From positions 186,001 through 250,000 of the forward strand of contig JALHMB010000001.1 in the NCBI GenBank assembly GCA_022844275.1: 64,000 nt of DNA, written 5' to 3'. The notes under the pieces are model-generated. The model was given only the letters and a program-made list of their open reading frames with translations, was not told where the DNA came from and searched no databases. Source of the stretch: Hyphomicrobiaceae bacterium. GTDB lineage: Bacteria > Pseudomonadota > Alphaproteobacteria > Rhizobiales > Hyphomicrobiaceae. Position numbers and translations under genes: made by a program. The first letter of the stretch is position 1, and the number at the start of each line of letters is the position of its first letter. Below, piece after piece: positions 41,564-51,471 of this stretch.

Positions 41564-44500
41564 TCACTCTGCCGGGGCAGGATGCTCCGTATGACCGTGC
41601 GTCGGACCTTGCGGGTGCGCCAGCGCTGCATGATCGCGGGCGAGCAGCGAGTAGACCGTCGGCACGATGAACAGGGTCAACAGTGTGCCGAGCAGCAGCC
41701 CACCGACGATGACTAGGCCGATCTGGATGCGACTTTCTGCACCGGCGCCAGTCGCAAGGGCGAGCGGGACGGCCCCGAGCACCATGGCCCCTGTGGTCAT
41801 CAGAATGGGGCGCAGGCGCAGTGTCGCGGCTTCGATGACCGCCTCGACCTTGGCTCGGCCCTGCTCCTGGAGCTGATTGGCGAACTCCACGATCAGGATG
41901 CCATTCTTCGTGATGAGGCCGACGAGCGTCACGAGCCCCACCTGACTGTAGATGTTCATGGAACCGCCACCCAAATACAGTGCCAACAGCGCGCCCGTCA
42001 TCGACAACGGCACGGTCAACATGATGATGAAGGGATCGACGAAACTCTCGAACTGCGCCGCGAGCACGAGATAAATGAAGGCGAGCGCGAGAATGAACGT
42101 GAAATAGATATCGCCCGACGCCTGCCTGTATTCGCGGGACGGGCCGATGTAGTCGATGCGCGCGGACGCCGGCAGGATGCGGCGCGCAACGGCCTCGAGG
42201 GCATCGAGCGCCTCGCCCTGCGAGAAGCCCGGCGCGATGTTCGCCGTGATGTCGGCCGAGCGGAGCTGGTCCATGCGTGCGAGCTCGCGCGGCGCGACGG
42301 CCTCGCGGAGATCGACCAGGTTCGACAGCTGGATCATCTCGCCGTTGGCGCCACGGACGTAGATCTTCGAGAGATCGTCAGGGTTGGTCCGCTCGATATT
42401 GGCCACCTGCACGATCACGTCGTACTGCTTGCCGTTCTGCTTGAAGCGCGTCACCTGGCGACCACCGAGCATGGTCTCGAGTGTGCGTCCGATCGTCTCC
42501 ACCTGCGCGCCGACGCTTGCCGCCTTGTCGCGGTTCACGCTCACCTTGATCTCAGGCTTGTTGAGCTTGAGCCGGGATTCCAGATTGGCGAGTGATGGGT
42601 GCTTTTCAGCTTCCGCGATGATGGCGTCGACCGTCCGGCTGATCTCGCTGTACTCGCCTTGCATAGCGACCGAGATCCAGACAGGACGCGAGCTTGCATT
42701 CTGCCCGAGCGAGGGAGGGTTCGTCGCATAGGCGAGCACGCCCGGCATCTGCTTGATCTGCGGGGCCAGAAGATTGACGATCTGCTGCTGCTTGCGCTCA
42801 CGCTCATCCCACGGCTTCAAGCGGGCGAATGAAATACCTTGCGAGACGATCGGGTTGCCGGACACGACGAAGAATGCCTCGGCCTCCGGCACATTCTTGG
42901 TGAAGATGTCCTCGAAGCGCCGGGCATACTTCTCCATGAAGTTGATCGTGGCACCCTCGGGACCGATAAAAAAGCTTATGATCGTCCCGCGATCCTCGAC
43001 GGGGGACAGCTCGGGCTTCAAAGCCGTAAAGAGGAAGTAGCTGGCAGAAGCGAAGAGCGCACCGATGAAGAGGATCAGAAAGCGCACTTTGAGCGCGCCG
43101 CGCAGCGCCGAGCGATAGCCTTCCGTCAGCCCGACGAGCACCCACTCGACAAAATTATAGATGCGGCCGTGGCTCGTCTGGTGCCGCAGCATGCGCGAGC
43201 ACATCATCGGGCTGAGCGTGAGCGCGATGAAGCCCGACACGATCACGGCGCCTGCAAGCGTCCACGCAAATTCCGTGAACAGCCGTCCCGTGGTTCCCGA
43301 CATGAAGCCGATCGGCGCGTAGACGGCCGCGAGCGTCAATGTCATCGCGACAACCGCGAAGCCGATCTCGCGGCTGCCCTGAATGGCGGCCTCGATCGGC
43401 GCCATCCCCTCCTCGATATGGCGATAGATGTTCTCGAGAACGACGATGGCGTCGTCGACGACGAGCCCGATGGCGAGCACCATCGCGAGCAGCGTCAGCG
43501 TATTCACCGTGAAGCCGAGCACGACCATGATGGCGAAGGCGCCGAGTAGTGATGCCGGTATGGTCACGACCGGAATGATCGTCGCGCGCACATTGCGCAG
43601 GAACAGGAAGACAACGATGACGACCAGAACGACGGCCTCGCCGATCGTGTGATAGACGGAATCGATCGATGCCTGGATGAACACCGAGGTGTCGTGTGCC
43701 ACCTCGACCTTCATGCCCTCCGGCAGGTTGGCGGTAATGCTCGGGAGCACCTCCCGCACGCCCTTCGAGATGTCGAGGGGATTGGCAACGGCCTGCTTGA
43801 CGACGCCAATGGCCACGGCGCGTTGGCCCTTGAAGCGCACCGATATTCGCTCATCCAGCGGACCGAGCTCGGCGCGCCCGACATCCTGCAGGCGCACCGG
43901 ATAGCCGTCGACTACGCGAACTACGATGGCATCGAACTGGGCGGGGACCCGCAGATCGGTCTCCGCCAGCACCGTGAACTCGGTGTCCTTGCTTTCGATG
44001 CGGCCCGCCGGGACCTCGATGTTCTGCTTCCTCAGCGCATCCTCGACATCCTGCGGCGTCAGGCGGTAGGCAGCAAGCCGCGCAGCATCGAGCCAGATGC
44101 GCATGGCGTATCGGCGCTCGCCGAAGATGCGCGCCTCGGCAACACCGCTGATCGATTGCAGCCGGTCCTTGACGACACGATCGGCAAAGTCGGTGATCTC
44201 GAGCTGGGAATGGCGGTCGGAGGAGAAAGCCAGGAACAGAACGGGCTGTGCGTCGGCCTCAACCTTCGAGATGATCGGTTCGTCGATCTCGTCGGGCAAC
44301 CTGCCGCGCATGCGCCCGACGCGATCGCGAACATCGTTGGCCGCAGCCTCTACATCACGTCCAAGCTTGAAGCGAACGACGATGAAACTGCGTTCCTGAC
44401 GTGTCATCGAGCGCAGATAGTCGATACCCTCGATACCGGCGATGGACTCCTCGAGGACACGCGTCACGGTGCTCTCGATGACCTCCGCGCTGGCGCCGCG

Positions 44501-44653
44501 ATACAGCGTTTCGACGAGGACGACAGGCGGATCGATGTTCGGGTACTCGCGCACCGCGAGGCGCTTGTAGCTGACGAAACCAACAAGAACGATGACGAGG
44601 CTGAGCACGGTGGCGAACACCGGGCGGCGAATACAGAGCTCGGGAAGGCTCAT
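41564..44653 (-). CDS. RND-family efflux transporter permease
   Basis: 1029 aa; RRPVFATVLSLVIVLVGFVSYKRLAVREYPNIDPPVV; VVDDAIVVLENIYRHIEEG; GLVTLVGLITKNGILIVEFANQLQEQG. Confidence 0.96.
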   Translation of the reverse strand: MSLPELCIRRPVFATVLSLVIVLVGFVSYKRLAVREYPNIDPPVVLVETLYRGASAEVIESTVTRVLEESIAGIEGIDYLRSMTRQERSFIVVRFKLGRDVEAAANDVRDRVGRMRGRLPDEIDEPIISKVEADAQPVLFLAFSSDRHSQLEITDFADRVVKDRLQSISGVAEARIFGERRYAMRIWLDAARLAAYRLTPQDVEDALRKQNIEVPAGRIESKDTEFTVLAETDLRVPAQFDAIVVRVVDGYPVRLQDVGRAELGPLDERISVRFKGQRAVAIGVVKQAVANPLDISKGVREVLPSITANLPEGMKVEVAHDTSVFIQASIDSVYHTIGEAVVLVVIVVFLFLRNVRATIIPVVTIPASLLGAFAIMVVLGFTVNTLTLLAMVLAIGLVVDDAIVVLENIYRHIEEGMAPIEAAIQGSREIGFAVVAMTLTLAAVYAPIGFMSGTTGRLFTEFAWTLAGAVIVSGFIALTLSPMMCSRMLRHQTSHGRIYNFVEWVLVGLTEGYRSALRGALKVRFLILFIGALFASASYFLFTALKPELSPVEDRGTIISFFIGPEGATINFMEKYARRFEDIFTKNVPEAEAFFVVSGNPIVSQGISFARLKPWDERERKQQQIVNLLAPQIKQMPGVLAYATNPPSLGQNASSRPVWISVAMQGEYSEISRTVDAIIAEAEKHPSLANLESRLKLNKPEIKVSVNRDKAASVGAQVETIGRTLETMLGGRQVTRFKQNGKQYDVIVQVANIERTNPDDLSKIYVRGANGEMIQLSNLVDLREAVAPRELARMDQLRSADITANIAPGFSQGEALDALEAVARRILPASARIDYIGPSREYRQASGDIYFTFILALAFIYLVLAAQFESFVDPFIIMLTVPLSMTGALLALYLGGGSMNIYSQVGLVTLVGLITKNGILIVEFANQLQEQGRAKVEAVIEAATLRLRPILMTTGAMVLGAVPLALATGAGAESRIQIGLVIVGGLLLGTLLTLFIVPTVYSLLARDHAALAHPQGPTHGHTEHPAPAE

Positions 44654-44656
44654 GGC

Positions 44657-45721
44657 TCAGTCAACCCTTTCCAGGTTGGCCTTCACGGTCATGCCGTCAC
44701 GCAGCTTCAGCGCGCCTTCAGTCACGATGATGGACTTCGTCTCCAGCCCCTGCACAACCTCGACGAGGCCGCCGCGTCGCTGGCCCGTCTTGAGCTTTGT
44801 CAGCCTGGCCTTGTCGCCGTCGAGCACGAACACGAACTGCTCCTGCCCCATAGGTACGACGGCCGTCTCGGGAACCAGAATGCCTTCCTTTCCGGCGTCG
44901 AGGATCAAGGTCACGCGAGCGAACATCCCAGAGCGCAGCAGCCCGTCCTTGTTGACGGTGCGGGCACGCAGGATGACTGCGCGACCATTGGGATCGTGCG
45001 CGGGATCGATGGCATAGACCTCGCCATCGAACGTCGCGCCGGGAATGGCATCGAGCGTGATGTTGATGGATTGGCCAACCTTGAGCTGAACGGCATAGAT
45101 CTCCGACACGCGGAAATCCACCTTGAGTGTCTCGATGTTCTCGATATTGACCATGTCCTGGCCAGGATTGACGTAGTCTCCGAGGCTGACTTTCCGTAGC
45201 CCCAAGGTGCCGTCGAACGGCGCAACGAGCGTCATTTTGTCGAGCGTGGCCTGCGCCAGAGCCAGCGAGGCTTCGTCGGCCCGCAGCTTGGCGTGGGCCT
45301 CGTCGTAGGTGCGCTGCGAGCCGGCGCCCTTTTTCATGAGCTCCTGGGCGCGCTCGAAGTTGACCTTGCTTAGCCCGAGTGCCGCATTCATCTGCTCGAG
45401 CTGCGCCTGCGCGATGCTCGAGTCGAGGCGCACGAGTGGTGTCCCACGGGTTGCGCCCTTTCCTTCCTGGAACAGGATTTCACTGACGCGCCCGGCGATC
45501 TCCGGCCGGATGATGACGGACTCATTCGAGCGTAGGCTGCCGACCGCTTCGATCTGACGGCGGATCGAGCCGATCCTGACCGGCGCTGCATCGACGGTGA
45601 CATCGCTTGCCTTGGGTGCGACGGCCGTGCTCCCGCTCGGCGCAGGCGGCTTCAGGAATTGCCAGCCCACCCCCGCAACAACCAGCACTCCGGCGAGCAC
45701 GGCTCCGATCAGCCAGCGCAT
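44657..45721 (-). CDS. RND efflux periplasmic adaptor (membrane fusion) subunit
   Basis: EAVGSLRSNESVIIRPEIAGRVSEILFQEGKGATRGTPLVRLD; VAPFDGTLGLRKVSLGDYVNPGQDMVNIENIETLKVDFRVSE. Confidence 0.95.
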   Translation of the reverse strand: MRWLIGAVLAGVLVVAGVGWQFLKPPAPSGSTAVAPKASDVTVDAAPVRIGSIRRQIEAVGSLRSNESVIIRPEIAGRVSEILFQEGKGATRGTPLVRLDSSIAQAQLEQMNAALGLSKVNFERAQELMKKGAGSQRTYDEAHAKLRADEASLALAQATLDKMTLVAPFDGTLGLRKVSLGDYVNPGQDMVNIENIETLKVDFRVSEIYAVQLKVGQSINITLDAIPGATFDGEVYAIDPAHDPNGRAVILRARTVNKDGLLRSGMFARVTLILDAGKEGILVPETAVVPMGQEQFVFVLDGDKARLTKLKTGQRRGGLVEVVQGLETKSIIVTEGALKLRDGMTVKANLERVD

Positions 45722-45863
45722 GTGGTCGAACTCCTGTCTCGGCTTCCCCGGCACCTGACCCCGTCTCGCCCAGTGGATGCCCTTGCAGCACTCCACCCGC
45801 TTCCCGCAGCCTTCGGCCCAGCCTCAACGGGCCCGGACGGGGCGATCCGTCGCGAGTTTCTCA

Positions 45864-45885
45864 TACAAACATCGATGCATGTAAA
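45864..45885. promoter_or_regulatory. Candidate TtgR/AcrR-type operator upstream of the RND operon
   Basis: TACAAACATCGATGCATGTAAA, between the TetR gene and the adaptor gene; resembles operators recalled for TtgR/AcrR (TTACAAACA...ATGTAA). Confidence 0.5.
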
Positions 45886-45964
45886 TTCCCAACGGGCCTA
45901 GATCTCCAGGCACAAGCGCACATTATCCCGGCGTTTCCGCTTCACGGTTTGGTGATCAGAAGAT

Positions 45965-46603
45965 TCAGATGCAGCGGGCCTTCGCCGGTGCGTGAGCCTC
46001 GAAGGATGCGAAGAGCGATTGGAGTGACCCCACGCCCTCGCGACGTAAATCGAAGCTGCGCGGATGTCGTAGCCACTGGTCGCAGAGGCCGATCATCACG
46101 CTGTGCAACGTCAGGGCGGCAATCCGCGGCGGCCAATTCGGGGACAGGCTGCCTGCCTCGGCGGCTCGTGTCAGAAGGCGGACGAACAGCTCACGCGAGC
46201 GCAAGATTTCCTCGCGTCTGCGGTCGGCGAGCTTCTGCAGCTCACCCAAGGACTCGCACCGATGCATCATGATCGCAAGGAGACGCTGGCGCGCCTTGTC
46301 GGCTGCGAGCAACTCCAGCGCGCTGCGGCAGATGGCATGGAGCGCATCGAGCGGATCGACCGTCTTGTCCGCGGCATTGCGGGCGAGCTCTTCCTCCTGA
46401 GGGAAGCGCCGGCGGTCAAGCAGTGCATTGAGCAGATCCGCCTTGCCGCGGAAGTGGTGATAGATAGCACCGCGCGTCGTTCCGGCGGCGCGGGCGATGT
46501 CATTGAGCGTGGTGCGGGTGACGCCTTTGATCCAGAAAACGGCCTCCGCAGCATCCAGCAAGGCTTGCCTCGTCTGCTCCGCTTCGATTTTTGTCCGGCG
46601 CAT
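45965..46603 (-). CDS. TetR/AcrR family transcriptional regulator (TtgR/AcrR-like)
   Basis: RRTKIEAEQTRQALLDAAEAVFWIKGVTRTTLNDIARAAGTTRGAIYHHFRGKADLLNALL. Confidence 0.94.
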   Translation of the reverse strand: MRRTKIEAEQTRQALLDAAEAVFWIKGVTRTTLNDIARAAGTTRGAIYHHFRGKADLLNALLDRRRFPQEEELARNAADKTVDPLDALHAICRSALELLAADKARQRLLAIMMHRCESLGELQKLADRRREEILRSRELFVRLLTRAAEAGSLSPNWPPRIAALTLHSVMIGLCDQWLRHPRSFDLRREGVGSLQSLFASFEAHAPAKARCI

Positions 46604-46835
46604 GCTCTCTCGATCGTATCTGTGCCGGAAATCACGCCAATGAATAACGCAACGACAATCAAATCTCGGTGGCGCGCGACACGGGTCCAGCAACCCGAGT
46701 ATGGCTATCGATCCAGCAGCCGAGGATGGGTGTCAATAGCATCGCGCAAGCCTCCCCGGACAGCCTCGCAGGATTGGCGCGGTTTCGCCGGCGCGGGGGC
46801 CTGCTGTAAGCTACAGGTCCATCCGGAGGACAGGC

Positions 46836-47753
46836 GTGCCCAATAGAAGACTTCCCGCACTCGGCGCCTTGCGTGCATTCGAAGTGCTCGCCCGCGCAGG
46901 CACACTCACCAAAGCTGCAGACGAGCTGTGCGTCACACCCTCGGCCGTGGGGCATCAGGTGCGGGCGCTGGAAGCCTGGCTTGGCACGCCATTGTTTGAA
47001 GCGAAGGGCCGCCAGCGCGTACTGACTGCGGACGGTGCGCGATTAGCCGGCGACATCGGCAAGGCTTTCGACCAAATCGAGTTCGCCTGTCGAGCGGTGG
47101 CCCAGCCCGCCGGACAAGAGTTGCACGTCAATGTCACGCCAACCTTTGCGATCCGCTGGCTGGTCCCGCGTCTTGGACGTTTCCATGCCCGCCACCCCGA
47201 CGTCGCCGTCCACATCGAGACGAGCGCCAAGCCCACAGATGTTTCGCGTGAGAACATGCACGCCGCATTGCGCTTCGGTAAGCCGCCCTGGACTGGCCTC
47301 ACCTCCGAGCTGATCTTCATGGAGGATGTCTTTCCGGTTTGCCATCCCAAGCTGCTCACTGGCCGCAAGAGACTGAGCAAGCCGGAGGACCTGCGCCATC
47401 ACACGCTGTTGCACTCGCTCTATCGTCGCGATGACTGGTCGAGATGGCTCGAAGCTGCCGGTGTCGAAAAAGCAATCGTCGATCCGACGCAAGGCCTCAC
47501 CTTCGATCTGACAACGATGGCCATCGACGCCGCTGAGAACGGGCTCGGCGTTGCCATGACGCGGGAAGCTCAGGTGACGGCCGTCATCGAAAGCGGCCGC
47601 CTCATCGCTCCTTTCCGCCGCGACTACTTACGAGGCGAAGGCTGCTATTTTCTCGCCAAGCCGGCGCTATGGGGCGAGCCTCACGTTGCATCTTTCAGGC
47701 TATGGCTCCTGGAGGAGGCGCGCCGTGCCTTTCCGGAGAAGGCGGACGCCTAA
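46836..47753 (+). CDS. LysR family transcriptional regulator (GcvA-like)
   Basis: RRLPALGALRAFEVLARAGTLTKAADELCVTPSAVGHQVRALEAWLGTPLFEAKGR. Confidence 0.95.
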   Translation: MPNRRLPALGALRAFEVLARAGTLTKAADELCVTPSAVGHQVRALEAWLGTPLFEAKGRQRVLTADGARLAGDIGKAFDQIEFACRAVAQPAGQELHVNVTPTFAIRWLVPRLGRFHARHPDVAVHIETSAKPTDVSRENMHAALRFGKPPWTGLTSELIFMEDVFPVCHPKLLTGRKRLSKPEDLRHHTLLHSLYRRDDWSRWLEAAGVEKAIVDPTQGLTFDLTTMAIDAAENGLGVAMTREAQVTAVIESGRLIAPFRRDYLRGEGCYFLAKPALWGEPHVASFRLWLLEEARRAFPEKADA

Positions 47754-47868
47754 TCAAAAACTGGCGATCCTGTACTTTTCCTCCAACATGGTTGGAGATT
47801 TCCTTCCTTGCGCCGAGCGGCAAGGGGGCTACCATTCCGTGATCCGCATGCCTCTCGAGCGAGATAAA

Positions 47869-49089
47869 ATGCTCAACGCGACGCCCACAGCCCGGCCCGA
47901 CGGCGGCGCCCTCGCGGGAATTCGTGTCGTCGAGCTCGCGAATTTTGTTTCAGGCCCGTTCATCGGCATGCAGCTCGCCGATTACGGCGCCGATGTCATC
48001 AAGATCGAGCATCCCACCCGCGGCGACGGCATCCGCACCTGGGGCAATCGCAAGAACGGCATCGGGCTTTATCACAAAGTCCTCAATCGCAACAAAAGGA
48101 GCGTCTCGGCCGATCTTGGCACGACGCTCGGCGTGGAAGTCGTGCGCCGGCTCGTCGCGCGCGCCGACGTCCTGATCGAGAACTTCAGGCCGGGCACGCT
48201 CGAGGAATGGGGCCTCGGCTATGACATGCTGTCAGCGATCAATCCGGGCCTCGTGCTCGTGCGCGTATCGGGTTTTGGCCAGACAGGCCCCTATCGCGAG
48301 CGCTCGGGCTTCGGCTCGCTCGCCGAGGCGATGACGGGCTTTGCCTACACGAACGGCTTTGCCGACCGCCCACCGCTACTGCCGAGCTTCGCCATGGCGG
48401 ACACGACAACGGGTCTCGCCGGTGCATTCCTCACGCTTGCCGCACTCGAAGCTCGCCGCAGCAATGGCGGGCGCGGTCAGGTCATCGACCTCCCGATCTA
48501 CGAGCCGATGCTCTCGCTCATGGGCGGGCAGATCGTGGACTTCGATCAGCTCGGCATCGTCCAGCAGCGACAGGGTAGCCGCCTGCCGCTCGTCTCTCCG
48601 CGCAACACCTTCCGCACCCGTGACGGTGGATGGATCGCACTCTCGGGTGGCGCGCACGCTGTATTTCAAAGGCTCTGTACTGCGCTCGATGTGCCGGAGC
48701 TGGCGAACGATCCGCGCTTCAGCGACAACCAGAAGCGCATACAAAACACCGATGCCATCGAGTTGGCCCTGCAGGAGGCCATCGGCAAGTTCACCCTGGA
48801 CGAGGTTGCGACACGGCTGCGCGAACACGATGCGCCGGGCGCGCCAGTGTACAGCGTCGCCGATATGTTCGACGATCCGCACATCCTGGCGCGCGAGAAC
48901 ATCACCAGCGTCCAGGATGATGAACTCGAAGATCACATCCAGATGCCGAACGTGATCGGCAAGTTTTCCGCTACGCCCGGCGTCGTGAAGCACGCGGCGC
49001 AGAGGCTGGGCGCGAGCAACATGGATGTGCTCGTCAAGGAACTTGGCTTTGACGAGCAAGAGCTCACTGCGGCCGGCATCGCGTTGTGA
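47869..49089 (+). CDS. CaiB/BaiF CoA-transferase family protein
   Basis: LAGIRVVELANFVSGPFIGMQLADYGADVIKIEHPTRGDGIRTWG; ENFRPGTLEEWGLGYD. Confidence 0.95.
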   Translation: MLNATPTARPDGGALAGIRVVELANFVSGPFIGMQLADYGADVIKIEHPTRGDGIRTWGNRKNGIGLYHKVLNRNKRSVSADLGTTLGVEVVRRLVARADVLIENFRPGTLEEWGLGYDMLSAINPGLVLVRVSGFGQTGPYRERSGFGSLAEAMTGFAYTNGFADRPPLLPSFAMADTTTGLAGAFLTLAALEARRSNGGRGQVIDLPIYEPMLSLMGGQIVDFDQLGIVQQRQGSRLPLVSPRNTFRTRDGGWIALSGGAHAVFQRLCTALDVPELANDPRFSDNQKRIQNTDAIELALQEAIGKFTLDEVATRLREHDAPGAPVYSVADMFDDPHILARENITSVQDDELEDHIQMPNVIGKFSATPGVVKHAAQRLGASNMDVLVKELGFDEQELTAAGIAL

Positions 49090-49120
49090 TCTCCGGCACG
49101 CGCAATTCGGAAGGTGAACG

Positions 49121-50287
49121 ATGACGGAAAAAAAGGGCGGGCCGCTCGCAGGCATCAAGATCATCGAGATCGCCGGGATCGGGCCGGCACCTCTTTGCTC
49201 TTCACTCCTCGCGGATATGGGCGCCGACATCGTCCGTATTGACCGGCCCGAGCCGACCGGCCTCGGCTTTGAATTCGCCGGCCCGCGCGCGGACGTACGC
49301 CGCCGTGGTCGTCCCTCGGTTGCCATCGACCTCAAGAACCCAAAGGGCGTCGAGACCTTACTGCGCATGATCGAGCAGGCGGATGCCTTGATCGATCCCA
49401 TGCGGCCGGGCGTCATGGAGCGGCTCGGTCTCGGCCCTAAGATCTGCCATAAGCGCAATCCGCGCCTCGTGTATGGCCGCATGACTGGCTGGGGGCAGCA
49501 TGGCCCCCTCTCGACCGCCGCCGGGCACGACATCAACTACATTTCGCTCTCCGGCGTCCTGCACGCGATCGGTCCGCGCGAGCGGCCCGTTCCACCGCTC
49601 AATGTCGTCGGCGATATGGGCGGCGGCGCAATGTTCCTGCTCACGGGCTTGCTGGCAGGAATTCTGGAAGCAAAGACCTCCGGCCTCGGGCAGGTCGTCG
49701 ATGTTGCCATGACCGAGGGATCGGCCTATCTCGCGCTTGCATGCTTCGGGCTCGCGGCCGTCGGCGAATGGTCCGAACAGCGCGAGGATAATTTCATCGA
49801 TGGCGGCGCACCGTTCTGGCGCTGCTACAAAACCAAGGACGACAAGTTCATTTCGGTCGGCGCCGTCGAGGCGAAGTTCTACGATATTCTTCTGCGGACG
49901 CTCGGCCTCGATCCCGCCGAATGCCCTCCACAGTTCGATCGTGCACGCTGGCCACAGATGCGCGAGCGCTTCTCTGCCCTCTTCAGGCAGAAGACGCGGG
50001 ATGAGTGGTGCACGCTCATGGAAGGTACCGACATCTGCTTCGCGCCCGTGCTGAGTTTTTCCGAAGCCGCCGAGCATCCGCACAACAAGGCACGCGGCAG
50101 CTTCGTCTCCGTCGACGGCATCGTGCAGCCCGGACCGGCGCCGCGCTTCAGCCGCACGCCGTCGAGCGTCAAGGGCGGGCCTCCGGCCTTCGGCGCGCAT
50201 ACGGAGACGACACTCAAGGCCTGGGGCTTTTCGAGCGACGAACTGGCCGCGTTGAAGGCCGAGAAGGCGATCGGGCGGCAGGTATGA
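49121..50287 (+). CDS. CaiB/BaiF CoA-transferase family protein (alpha-methylacyl-CoA racemase-like)
   Basis: GPLAGIKIIEIAGIGPAPLCSSLLADMGADIVRIDRPEPTGLGFEFAGPRADVRRRGRPSVAIDLKNPKG; GHDINYISLSGVLHAIG. Confidence 0.95.
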   Translation: MTEKKGGPLAGIKIIEIAGIGPAPLCSSLLADMGADIVRIDRPEPTGLGFEFAGPRADVRRRGRPSVAIDLKNPKGVETLLRMIEQADALIDPMRPGVMERLGLGPKICHKRNPRLVYGRMTGWGQHGPLSTAAGHDINYISLSGVLHAIGPRERPVPPLNVVGDMGGGAMFLLTGLLAGILEAKTSGLGQVVDVAMTEGSAYLALACFGLAAVGEWSEQREDNFIDGGAPFWRCYKTKDDKFISVGAVEAKFYDILLRTLGLDPAECPPQFDRARWPQMRERFSALFRQKTRDEWCTLMEGTDICFAPVLSFSEAAEHPHNKARGSFVSVDGIVQPGPAPRFSRTPSSVKGGPPAFGAHTETTLKAWGFSSDELAALKAEKAIGRQV

Positions 50288-50356
50288 TTTCCGCGCGTTT
50301 GACATCAACGTCTTGCTAGGGGAGCCTGCGGAAAGAGCTCCGGAGGACGTACGCTC

Positions 50357-51430
50357 ATGCAGCTTTCCATCAAGCCGCCGCTGACATCGAAGGCCTATGA
50401 CGTCGAGGATTTCGCGGCCGCGCAGGAGTTCTTTCACAGCCGTGGCTGGACGGACGGCCTGCCTGTCGTGCCGCCGACGGAAGCTGCCGTCGAGGCATGT
50501 CTCGAGTGGGCGGGAATGCCCCCCGATCAGCTGCTCGGCGTCGAACCCGTGCGGACCCAGCCGATCACCGCCGAAAAGCTTGCGGTCAACGCCGTCATGG
50601 CGGGATGCCTGCCGATGCATTTCCCGGTCGTCGCAACAGCTTGGCAGGCCATGATGAAGGATGAATTCCTTCTGCACGGCGTGACGTCGAGCACCGGCGG
50701 CTGCGCGGTGATGATCATCATCAATGGGCCGGTGCGTCTCGAGATCGGCGCGAGCGGTACGTTCAATGCGCTCGGCAACAGCGATCGCGCGACGTCGGCC
50801 ATCGGTCGCGCCATCCGGCTCGCGCTGATCAATTTGATGGACTTGCGGCCCGGCGAGGTCGATCGCGCGACGCTCGGCCATCCCGGCAAGTTTTCCTACT
50901 GCCTCGCCGAGGATGAGGAGGACATGACGTGGGAGCCGCTGCATATCCAGCGCGGCATGCCACCGGGCACGTCGGGCGTGACGGTCTTCGCCGGCATGGG
51001 CCCACGCCAGATCATGAATGAGTGGACGACCGATCCGAAGGAAATCCTGGAGACGTTCGCCGCCGAGATGCGCGCCAATCAGCTCCACTATTCGATCTAT
51101 GGCGGCAACTACGTTATCGTCATCCCTAAGCAGCTCCGCGATCACATTCAGGGCGCGGGCTGGACAAAGAAGGACATTGCCGAGTTCATCTTCGAGCGCG
51201 CGCGCGTCCAGCGTGGCGAGTGGGCGAACGTCGGCAAGGGCTCCGTCGTGCGCGATCGGGCAACGAAAGTGCATCCGGCATTGCAGTCGCCTGATGATCT
51301 TCTCGTCGTTGCGGCTGGCGGGCCGGCTGGCGGTTTCGGCGCTGTCATCCCGCCGTGGATGGGCAGCAAGACGCGGGCTGTTACCGCAGCCATCGGCGTC
51401 TGCGTGGATTGTGAACCGCCGAAGCGGTGA
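50357..51430 (+). CDS. Uncharacterised protein encoded directly upstream of the UGSC selenoprotein (C-terminal CVDC motif)
   Basis: ORF of 357 aa with coherent sequence (GWTDGLPVVPPTEAAVEACLEWAG; TSSTGGCAVMIIINGPVRLEIG); ends AAIGVCVDCEPPKR; 41 bp before the next start. Confidence 0.75.
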   Translation: MQLSIKPPLTSKAYDVEDFAAAQEFFHSRGWTDGLPVVPPTEAAVEACLEWAGMPPDQLLGVEPVRTQPITAEKLAVNAVMAGCLPMHFPVVATAWQAMMKDEFLLHGVTSSTGGCAVMIIINGPVRLEIGASGTFNALGNSDRATSAIGRAIRLALINLMDLRPGEVDRATLGHPGKFSYCLAEDEEDMTWEPLHIQRGMPPGTSGVTVFAGMGPRQIMNEWTTDPKEILETFAAEMRANQLHYSIYGGNYVIVIPKQLRDHIQGAGWTKKDIAEFIFERARVQRGEWANVGKGSVVRDRATKVHPALQSPDDLLVVAAGGPAGGFGAVIPPWMGSKTRAVTAAIGVCVDCEPPKR

Positions 51431-51471
51431 ACTTCGGCAAATCGGAGGAAACGCGTGCAAGGACACGAGAC

